DNA from: JBEGTT01 sp041179245
GTDB lineage: Bacteria > Pseudomonadota > Gammaproteobacteria > Burkholderiales > Rhodocyclaceae
Reading direction: 5' to 3'
Assembly (NCBI GenBank): GCA_041179245.1
Contig: JBEGTT010000105.1
Span: 1-12,107 of the forward strand
Length of the DNA: 12,107 nucleotides
The notes under the pieces were generated by a model. That model ran no database searches, had not been told where the DNA came from, and worked only from the letters and a program-made list of their open reading frames with translations. Shown one piece after another: positions 1 to 6,000 of this stretch. Position 1 is the first letter of the stretch, and every line of letters starts with the position of its first letter. The position numbers and the translations under genes were made by a program.

Positions 1-150
1 TTGCCTTTGCCGAGCACGGAGCGATCATGGCTGCCAGTGTTTTGAACAGCCCGCACCCAGATGAAGCAAGTTTTCGATGCACTACGCCAATTGATGGAAC
101 CACCTCAAGCACCCGCTAAACGCCCGATTGGGTTTGTAGCGCAGAAATAA
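1..150 (+). pseudogene. ORF6N-domain protein, 3' remnant with internal deletion (copy A)
   Basis: This is the tail of a second ORF6N gene, cut by the left window edge. Its first 55 bases encode AFAEHGAIMAASVLNSP, matching residues 84-100 of the intact ORF6N protein at 1375-1926. The sequence then jumps to the last 30 codons of the same gene (QMKQVFDALRQLMEPP ending KRPIGFVAQK and TAA at 148-150). About 155 bp, equivalent to 1677-1831 of the intact gene, is missing. The loss is out of frame, so the N-terminal reading frame stops early within the tail. The bases CCCGC occur at both ends of the missing segment in the intact copy, which suggests a deletion between short direct repeats. I infer no functional product. 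What lies upstream of position 1 is not visible. Confidence 0.8.
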
Positions 151-188
151 AAACCACCGCCTAATTGAAAATTGTGGTCTAGCCTCGG

Positions 189-580
189 TTACCCTGCGAC
201 TCGTGCAACATCACTGATCAAGCCTGCGACAAGCTCACACAGCTCGGCAATCGTCGATTCCTCAACTTCAAGAAACCCTTCGTATTCGGCCAGATTTCGC
301 TTCTGATGAGCGCTATCCAATACTCGCCATTGCACCGACGACCAGCCCAGTGTGTGCGGTAGCCATGCCAGCGAAGTGCAGCTAAGGCAGCCGCATGAGC
401 AGCGTTGTAGGCAGAGGTAAAGCGACCTTCAGCGGAAATGTCGCTGACTTTTGCATCCGCAAGCCGAGTCCGCGCCATCACCAGCAACCGTTTAATTTCA
501 CCGTCATTGCGTAGCTCTGCCTTGAGATTTCCGATACGAACTAGGTTATCAAGGGCTGGATGAGACAAGTCTTTAACCAA
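189..580 (-). pseudogene. HEPN-domain protein, frameshifted (toxin-like partner of the MNT gene)
   Basis: A TTG codon at 580 overlaps the end of the MNT gene by 8 bases, a typical translational-coupling arrangement. An in-frame TGA immediately upstream fixes this as the earliest possible start. Residues 1-75 (LDNLVRIGNLKAE, then RFTSAYNAAHAAALAALRWHGYR) match the N-terminal half of HEPN proteins that pair with MNT nucleotidyltransferases. The original frame then runs into unrelated sequence and stops at 218. The rest of the domain continues in another frame: HTLGWSSVQWRVLDSAHQ, KRNLAEYEGF, and a helical tail to TAA at 189-191. A loss of roughly a dozen codons plus a frame change near 353-362 explains this, judged from memory of the family. 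The bases CTACCGCA at the junction suggest a direct-repeat deletion. HEPN proteins are usually RNases or toxins; this copy should be inactive. The segment RNLAEY lies where many HEPN toxins have Rx4-6H. Confidence 0.82.
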
Positions 581-1136
581 TCAAGGGAAGTATGGGTTGG
601 GCAAGGACGCGGTTGACGAAAGAGTCTGCTTCTCCAAGCCGCTTCCTGTATTCCGATTGAGTATAACAGTTCGGATTAATCTTCCGGTCCAGTTGAGCCT
701 CTACCGGCAAAACCAAGGTTAGGATTTCGTTAAGCGAAAGATCATCGCCAACCAAAAGCAAATCAACATCGCTATGTGCGTTATCAGTCTGTTTAGCAAC
801 AGAGCCATACACAAAAGCCTCCGTTAAGCGATCAGCCAGCGGCTGCAACGCGCCTTGCAACAACGGAACCACCCCCAGTGTCTTGCGAGTTAGCGTAACC
901 AACTCAGCGAAAACCGGGCTGTTCGCGTTGGCTTGAAAGTGGCGCTGGTTACCAACGAATTCAGACAAAACCAAACCCGCATCCACCAAGCGATTCAACT
1001 CTCGTTGCAGCGATGCACTCCCAAGCAAGGTCAAGCGGCGAAGCTCACTCAAGTGAAAGCTGCGTTCAGGTTGACCAAACACCCACTGAAAAACGCGGCG
1101 TTGGCTGTCGGAAAAAAGGGCTGTTGCAATAGACAT
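573..1136 (-). CDS. MNT-type nucleotidyltransferase with N-terminal winged helix (antitoxin-like)
   Basis: The 187-residue protein has a helix-turn-helix or winged-helix region at residues 13-70 (VFGQPERSFHLSELRRL, then a recognition-helix-like SASLQRELNRLVDAGLV). A minimal nucleotidyltransferase domain follows at about 100-185. The catalytic signature GS-x10-D-x-D is intact: Gly111-Ser112, Asp123 and Asp125 in YGSVAKQ...SDVDLLLV. In characterised HepT/MntA-type systems such enzymes neutralise the HEPN partner by adding AMP; that this protein does so is inference. The start at 1136 was chosen over an upstream in-frame extension to 1292 because MSIATALF is the usual N-terminus of the family, and because the extension would cross the promoter palindrome and an ORF6N remnant. 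The ribosome binding site is weak. The downstream HEPN gene overlaps it by 8 bases but is broken, so this is now an orphan antitoxin-like gene that may act as an autoregulator. Confidence 0.85.
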   Translation of the reverse strand: MSIATALFSDSQRRVFQWVFGQPERSFHLSELRRLTLLGSASLQRELNRLVDAGLVLSEFVGNQRHFQANANSPVFAELVTLTRKTLGVVPLLQGALQPLADRLTEAFVYGSVAKQTDNAHSDVDLLLVGDDLSLNEILTLVLPVEAQLDRKINPNCYTQSEYRKRLGEADSFVNRVLAQPILPLIG

Positions 1137-1146
1137 GTCCAAATAA

Positions 1147-1162
1147 TAGCACGTTCGTGCTA
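1147..1162. promoter_or_regulatory. Inverted-repeat operator candidate before the MNT gene
   Basis: TAGCACG-TT-CGTGCTA has perfect 7-bp arms and lies 10 bp upstream of the MNT start codon. It overlaps the -10 element of the promoter candidate listed separately. The MNT protein carries its own DNA-binding domain, so autorepression is the natural inference; nothing shows this directly. Confidence 0.5.
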
Positions 1163-1189
1163 AATACTGGCCCGTTCTGGCCATCACAA
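1161..1189 (-). promoter_or_regulatory. Sigma-70-like promoter candidate for the MNT/HEPN pair
   Basis: On the minus strand a TTGTGA (-35, 1189-1184) and a TATTTA (-10, 1166-1161) are separated by 17 bp. The predicted transcript start falls inside the palindrome, giving a leader of roughly 18 nt before the ATG at 1136. Neither hexamer is perfect. Confidence 0.4.
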
Positions 1190-1195
1190 CTCCCG

Positions 1196-1290
1196 AGCCC
1201 AGATGAAGCAGGTTTTCGACGCTCTGCGCCAACTGATGGAGCCACCGAAACCACCCGCTTAACACCCGATTGGGTTTGTAAAGCCGGAAC
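1196..1290 (+). pseudogene. ORF6N-gene 3' tail remnant (copy B)
   Basis: About 95 bp closely resemble the last 95 bp of the intact ORF6N gene. They read QMKQVFDALRQLMEPPKPPA, then a stop where the other copies have a lysine codon (AAA changed to TAA), followed by the still recognisable PIGFV codons. No N-terminal ORF6N domain precedes it; the sequence to its left is the promoter region of the MNT gene. It is therefore only a fragment. Together with copy A it brackets the MNT/HEPN pair. Confidence 0.75.
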
Positions 1291-1344
1291 AAAACCGCTC
1301 AAAGCTAATTTATCCAAGGTGACACCGCAGGGCGCAGTCATGAT

Positions 1345-1365
1345 ATAAATGCAAATTGCATTTAT
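1345..1365. promoter_or_regulatory. 21-bp palindrome upstream of the ORF6N gene (operator candidate)
   Basis: Two perfect 10-bp arms, ATAAATGCAA and TTGCATTTAT, flank a single central A at 1355. It ends 9 bp before the GTG start. It overlaps a possible -10 TATAAA (1344-1349), which follows a -35-like GTGACA (1319-1324) at a long 19-bp spacing. The core GCAAATTGC recurs at the centre of a second palindrome inside the gene (1563-1591), so a protein recognising this core could bind both sites. Confidence 0.6.
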
Positions 1366-1374
1366 GGGGGCTGT

Positions 1375-1926
1375 GTGAATACTTTAATTCCTTTGCAGAT
1401 TGACCCAAAAATTCTAAACATTCGAGGGCAGCGCGTCTTGCTGGATACCGATCTAGCCGAAATTTATGGTGTTACTACCAAGCGACTCAATGAGCAGGTC
1501 AAGCGAAATCCTGAGCGCTTCCCGTCGGACTTCATGTTTCAGCTTTCGCCGGCTGAAAAACAGGAGGTGGTCGCAAATTGCGACCACCTCCAACGGCTCA
1601 AGTTTTCTAAATCACTGCCTTACGCTTTCACCGAACACGGGGCCATCATGGCCGCCAGTGTTTTGAACAGCCCGCAAGCGATTGAAGCCTCCGTTTATGT
1701 TGTGCGCGCTTTCGTTCACCAGCGAGCCTTGCTCGCCTCGCACAGCGAACTTGCCACCAAGCTGGATGCGCTGGAACAAAAAACGGAATTGCTATCCTTG
1801 CAGCACGAAACCTTCAGCCACAACACCCGCGCCCAGATGAAGCAGGTTTTCGATGCACTACGCCAACTGATGGAACCCCCGCCAACACCCACCAAACGAC
1901 CTATCGGGTTTGTTGCCCCCAAATAA
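1375..1926 (+). CDS. ORF6N-domain DNA-binding protein
   Basis: The 183-residue protein has an ORF6N domain at about residues 11-98: IRGQRVLLDTDLAEIYGV, then KRNPERFPSDFMFQLS, then LPYAFTEHGAIMAASVLNS. A charged helical and probably coiled-coil segment follows at about 118-168, with a short tail rich in Pro and basic residues (KRPIGFVAPK). ORF6N is a phage-associated DNA-binding domain found in antirepressor-like proteins and in many chromosomal single genes. The exact role here is unknown. The start is GTG at 1375, preceded by GGGGG at 1366-1370, a weak ribosome binding site. A palindrome at 1345-1365 suggests operator control. The TAA stop is fused to a strong terminator. Two broken relatives lie at 1-150 and 1196-1290, so the family has multiplied locally. 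The coding sequence contains a perfect 29-bp palindrome over residues 63-73. Confidence 0.88.
   Translation: MNTLIPLQIDPKILNIRGQRVLLDTDLAEIYGVTTKRLNEQVKRNPERFPSDFMFQLSPAEKQEVVANCDHLQRLKFSKSLPYAFTEHGAIMAASVLNSPQAIEASVYVVRAFVHQRALLASHSELATKLDALEQKTELLSLQHETFSHNTRAQMKQVFDALRQLMEPPPTPTKRPIGFVAPK
1563..1591. repeat. 29-bp perfect palindrome inside the ORF6N coding sequence
   Basis: Arms GGAGGTGGTCGCAA and TTGCGACCACCTCC (14 bp each) surround A1577 and encode the residues EVVANCDHL. In RNA it would form a very stable hairpin. Its central GCAAATTGC is identical to the centre of the promoter palindrome 222 bp upstream. Confidence 0.8.
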
Positions 1927-1952
1927 AAACCGCCCTGCAACGGGCGGTTTTT
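1925..1952. terminator. Rho-independent, probably bidirectional terminator
   Basis: An 11-bp perfect stem (AAAAACCGCCC with GGGCGGTTTTT) has a 6-nt loop. It overlaps the last two bases of the ORF6N stop codon and has a T-run on both strands. It ends the ORF6N transcript and can also serve the minus-strand small-gene cluster, whose last stop lies at 1994. Confidence 0.9.
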
Positions 1953-1993
1953 GAAGTCACAGTCTGTGACCTCAAAGATGCCAATCCGTTTGG

Positions 1994-2344
1994 TCACGAC
2001 CAGTTTCCGGTTACGCCCAGCAATATCGGCAAACCAAAAGAAGCTAGCACCCAGCTTTTGAACGGGTGTTGATAGGTAAACTCATGCTTCCACCAGAACA
2101 CGGCAACGGCTAAACCAGCAAGCAAACTGATGAAAAAATTCAGTCCCAGCAGGGTCTGTGCTGTTGCTGCCACCGACGAAAAAAGCATCACCCATCCAGG
2201 AATCAGCAAAAAAATCCAAAACCCTCTGCCTTGGCGGGTGCTATTTACAATCGAATCCGCCAGCGCCCGCCCTTGTTCCTCCGACCGTTGTTCGAGGCGA
2301 CGATGGATGTTCTCGGGGATACTAGGCAAGTCTTTCAGTCGCAT
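1994..2344 (-). CDS. Small hypothetical membrane protein
   Basis: The 116-residue protein has a polar, charged N-terminal 40 residues (RRLEQRSEEQGRALAD), probably cytoplasmic. About three hydrophobic segments follow at residues 42-60, 64-85 and 97-113. The ATG at 2344 is preceded by AAGGCGG at 2357-2351, a reasonable ribosome binding site. It is the last of four closely spaced minus-strand genes, 18 bp after the 35-aa gene. I do not recognise the family. The N-terminal basic helix plus membrane anchor is seen in many unrelated small inner-membrane proteins, so no function is proposed. Confidence 0.65.
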   Translation of the reverse strand: MRLKDLPSIPENIHRRLEQRSEEQGRALADSIVNSTRQGRGFWIFLLIPGWVMLFSSVAATAQTLLGLNFFISLLAGLAVAVFWWKHEFTYQHPFKSWVLASFGLPILLGVTGNWS

Positions 2345-2362
2345 ATTTACCGCCTTAAGACA

Positions 2363-2470
2363 TCATTTTTGTGGAATGCCAACAACGGAACGACTGCAAC
2401 GTTCGCATTTATTGTCATGTTTTTCTGAGTACCAGTGCCATCCGCAACTGCATACGAATTTATAAAGCAT
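2363..2470 (-). CDS. 35-residue zinc-ribbon-like small protein
   Basis: The frame reads MLYKFVCSCGWHWYSEKH, then DNKCERCSRSVVGIPQK, and stops at TGA (2365-2363). Four cysteines form CxC-x12-CxxC (Cys7, Cys9, Cys22, Cys25), a plausible single zinc site, with His12 and His18 as possible extra ligands. A ribosome binding site (GAAAGG) sits about 5 bp before the ATG. The gene begins 17 bp after the cysteine-rich gene and ends 18 bp before the membrane-protein gene, so translation fits neatly into the cluster. It is below common length cut-offs and easily missed. The start, spacing and composition support a real gene; the function is unknown. Confidence 0.55.
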   Translation of the reverse strand: MLYKFVCSCGWHWYSEKHDNKCERCSRSVVGIPQK

Positions 2471-2487
2471 ACGTACCTTTCAATAGA

Positions 2488-2760
2488 TCAAGAAAAATAG
2501 CCTCGTGCAACGTAACCATTGCACTGCTGGGCATCACACCACTCAGATAAACCAAGCAAACACTTATCCCGATCGCCACTGGTATCCATGTTCCGGCAAC
2601 GTCCCAGTGACGAATGACAACTGGCCGTAATATCTGGCGAGAACTGCGAGCATCCACTGCCGTTCATCATTTCCTTGCGCCCGGAACGGCTACAGAAAAC
2701 ATAACCGTGTTCAGGGTGATCGCCCTCGTAAAAGTCACAGCCAACACATTTGCAATCCAT
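2488..2760 (-). CDS. Cysteine-rich small hypothetical protein
   Basis: The 90-residue protein has ten cysteines (residues 3, 5, 8, 23, 37, 48, 55, 67, 75, 80). The N-terminus is CKCVGC, followed by GYVFCSRSGRKEMMNGSGC and a second cysteine-spaced half. There is no signal peptide or membrane segment, so a cytoplasmic metal-binding fold is more likely than a disulfide-rich secreted one; this is inference. The ATG at 2760 follows GGAGG with a 4-bp gap, a strong ribosome binding site. It sits 39 bp behind the 69-aa gene and 17 bp before the 35-aa zinc-ribbon-like gene, which is also cysteine-rich. I do not recognise the family. Confidence 0.65.
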   Translation of the reverse strand: MDCKCVGCDFYEGDHPEHGYVFCSRSGRKEMMNGSGCSQFSPDITASCHSSLGRCRNMDTSGDRDKCLLGLSEWCDAQQCNGYVARGYFS

Positions 2761-2799
2761 ATTTCCTCCGTGAAAAATAAGTCTGTCAGCAGAACTGGC

Positions 2800-3009
2800 C
2801 TAAAAAAGATCCTCGGCATCAATGTCGTAAACCCTTTTGCCGCCACCTGGTGAGCTCAACGTAATGAACACGGTGCCATCGTTGATAGTCGCAACACCTT
2901 CGGAAAACTCGACCTTTCCAGAGCTTCGGCCAGCCAAACCACAAATTTTTCTCCAATCCTCGTTGGAGAAAGAATGGGAAAAACCTTTCACGGAAACAAA
3001 TTTGCTCAT
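2800..3009 (-). CDS. Hypothetical 69-aa protein, first of the small-gene cluster
   Basis: The protein begins MSKFVSVKGFSHSF and continues with DWRKICGLAGRSSGKVEF and a beta-rich C-terminus ending DIDAEDLF. Two adjacent ATGs occur at 3012 and 3009. The AGGAG at 3020-3016 is 6 bp from the second and only 3 bp from the first, so 3009 is preferred. A longer in-frame extension to 3099 would run through the tpsA terminator and is rejected. The gene starts about 20 bp after that terminator. Its promoter must therefore lie inside the 3' end of tpsA, or it is expressed by read-through. I recognise no domain. Confidence 0.6.
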   Translation of the reverse strand: MSKFVSVKGFSHSFSNEDWRKICGLAGRSSGKVEFSEGVATINDGTVFITLSSPGGGKRVYDIDAEDLF

Positions 3010-3027
3010 CATGCTCTCCTTAAACCA

Positions 3028-3060
3028 GCAAAAAACCCACCGTAGCAGGCCGGTTAAAAA
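3028..3060 (-). terminator. Terminator downstream of tpsA
   Basis: Read on the minus strand, AACC-G-GCC and GGT-G-GGTT pair around a 6-nt loop with one internal mismatch. A run of six T follows. It begins 8 bp after the tpsA stop. The stem is short, so some read-through into the small-gene cluster is possible. Confidence 0.6.
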
Positions 3061-3067
3061 ACACGAA

Positions 3068-6000
3068 TCACTCCTCCACCGGCAACGAAATAAAACCATC
3101 AGGAATATTTACGTGCGGTATCGCACCGGCTAGTGCAAAGGTCGGCGTTGCGATGACCTCCGGCGGTAGCTGTGCAACGCGAAGGAGCATCCCGCCTGTC
3201 GGTTTGCTCTCCGTTGCCGGTGCTGGGTTAACCGTTAATGAGCCATCGACAACGCTAATTGTGTAGTTGCCGCTGGTCAGTCCGCTTGGCGTAATAGTGT
3301 AACTGCCGGTATTGGTTGCGCCTTGGCTAGTGCCGCTGTAAGCCAGCGTGCCGCCCAGTACCGCAGCGGTTTCGTTGTTCACAAAGCCGGAATAACTAAC
3401 CCCGTTGCCGCCGGAATAGGCGTGTCCGTCGTAAGTCTTGCTAGCGTTGGCTGCAGTCACCGTTAGCGGTACCGGACTGATTGTCAGCCCACCATCCACA
3501 AAGCTGATCGTGTAATTTCCGTTGCTTAGGCCGGATGGGGTAATGGTGTAACTACCCGCGTTGGTGGCGTTTTGTGAATTACCACCGTAGGCCAACGTTC
3601 CGCCCAGTGCTGAAGCAGTTTCGTTGTTCACAAAACCGCTGTAAGCCACACTATTACCTCCGGTGTAAGCCAAACCGTCGTAAGCCTTGCTGGCAGCATT
3701 TGCCGTCACGGTCAGCGGCGCTTTGCTAACGGTTAAAGCGCCATCCACAAAACTAATCGTGTAATTGCCGCTAGTTAAACCGCTTGGGCTAATCGTATAA
3801 CTACCCGCGTTGGTGGCATTTTGTGAGTTGCCGCCGTAGGCCAGCGTGCCGCCTAGCACCGCAGCGGTTTCGTTGTTCACAAAGCCGGAATAACTAACCC
3901 CGTTGCCGCCGGAATAGGCGTGTCCGTCGTAAGTCTTGCTAGTGTTGGCTGCAGTCACGATCAGCGGGGTGGCAGAAATCGTCAGCACCCCGTTAGTGAA
4001 GTTGATGGTGTAGTTACTGCCAGCGGAGACAGTGCCTTGGCGAATAGCGTAATCACCTACATTTTCTCCAACATCGCGGGTCAGGTTTCCGCTGAAGCTA
4101 TCCCCTGAGGACAAACTGCCAGAGGTTAAGGTGTAAGTCAGGCTGGGGTCAGTCGCACCATAGGTTTTGCTCTTGTTGTCCGCACCCAGCGCCAAAGTCA
4201 CGATCGCCGGATTAATCGTCAGCGCCCCATCGACAAAGCTAATTGTGTAATTGCTGCTGGTCAGACCGCTTGGCGTAATGGTGTAACTGCCGGCATTGGT
4301 GGCGTTTTGTGAATTGCCGCCGTAGGCCAGCGTGCCACCAAGAACTGAAGCGGTTTCGCTGTTGACGAACCCACTGTAGCCAACGCCATTACCACCGGTG
4401 TAAGCCAAGCCATCGTAAGTTTTACTGTCCGCATTTGCCGTCACGGTCAGCGGGGCAGCAGAAACCGTCAGTGCGCCATTAACGTAAGTAATGTCGCCCC
4501 AATTTTGGTAATCCTGCTGGGTTGTGCGGTTAAAGCTCAAGCCGCTCGGTGTAATAACATAAGAACCCACATTGGTTGCGCCTTGGCTGGTGCCGCCGTA
4601 GCTCACGGTTCCGGTTAGGGGTGCGCCAGTTAGCGAATAGCTCACCCCATTGCCACCGGAATAGGCTAACCCGTCATAGGTTTTACTGGCGGTGTTGGCC
4701 GTTACCGTTAAATTCTGCTGGAGGGCGCGTAACACGGGGGTGCTCTGCCCTTCGTAGATTCGCCAAATGTTGCTTGTTCCGCTGGTCGCAGAAATATCCC
4801 AACCAACATAGGTCGCCTGCTGTTTCATCTCGGCGGTGGTTTTGCCGGTGCCTTCCGCGCTACTGTTTTGACCCGTGGTTTCGGTATTCCAATAACTGCT
4901 ACTCACCGTAGCGTACCCAGTGGAAGCGTTACTCCCAATCAACCCGCCAACATTGGATGTACCGGTCACGCTGCCCGTGGCATAGCTGTTAGTAGCAGCA
5001 ACTCGGGACGACGCGATCGCATCGATAAACCCAATCAGGCCGCCGACTTCCGACGTGCCCGTTACGCTCCCCGAAGCGAAGCTGTTGCTGGTTCGTCCTG
5101 CCCAGACGTACCCCACCAAACCGCCAATCGAGGCAACACCCGACACACTGCCTGTTGCATAGCTGTTAATGATCGAACCACTGAAAAATTTCCCAATCAG
5201 CCCACCAACTAGGTTGTTACCGGCCACACTACCCGTGGCGTAATTGTTGCGAGGACTGGTACCGCCACCTAGATACCCAGATAGCCCACCAACCAAATCG
5301 TTACCAGTCACACTAGCTGTCGCGTAGCTGTTAATAAAATCTCCGCTGCTTGAGTCGCCAATCAGCCCGCCAACAGCGTTGTTGCCAGCTACGCTACCGG
5401 TAACGTAGCTGTTACTGATAATGCCATTGTGAAGTCCCACCAGCATACCAACGCTGTCGCGACCCGTTACACTACCGCCCACTAAACCAACATTACTTAC
5501 CATATCATCAATGTTTCCAAAGAGACCTTGATAATCAGCCGAGGGGCGATTGATTGTCAGATTGCTGATAGTGTGTCCTAAACCATCAAACTTGCCGTAA
5601 AACCACAGCGGTTGCCACCCCGCCCCGCTATTCCACCCGCTGGTGGCGCTGGCGTTGATGTTGGCCCCCAAGGCGTAATAACCGCCAAGGTTGTTTTGCA
5701 TCCCTTGCAGGGTGGTGGTTGTGGCATCCCCTTCCACGCCCAGATCATTGGCCCCCAGCACGTAATAGCCATTGCCGTTAATGGTTAAAAAACCGGTGCC
5801 AGACCGACCGGGGAAATCGACCCGCCCAGCAAAACCCTGCGCCGCGCCGGGGGCAAAGCCTGCCTTGACGCTGCCGTTCATCACCAGACTGGATGTACCG
5901 CTGGCCGTCATTACGGCGTTAAGGCTGATGTCACGCACCGCGGTCAGCGTCAGGGTGTTTTGGCTCCAGCTCACGGCGTCGTTCACAAAAATATCGCCAT

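Noticed and set aside
218..580. 120-aa open frame as an intact protein
   Set aside because: Its last 45 residues are out-of-frame translation; the HEPN C-terminal half is plainly readable in another frame down to 189.
1137..1292. N-terminal extension of the MNT gene to 1292
   Set aside because: The extra residues are antisense to ORF6N remnant B and cross the promoter and palindrome; family similarity begins at the internal Met at 1136.
3068..3220. Contact-dependent inhibition toxin at the TpsA C-terminus with the next gene as immunity
   Set aside because: No VENN or other CDI junction motif is present, and the last 49 residues are too short and unstructured for a toxin domain.
3218..4711. 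CRISPR-like array
   Set aside because: The periodic DNA is in-frame protein repeat (about 80-residue YDG/MBG units), not short repeats with unique spacers.
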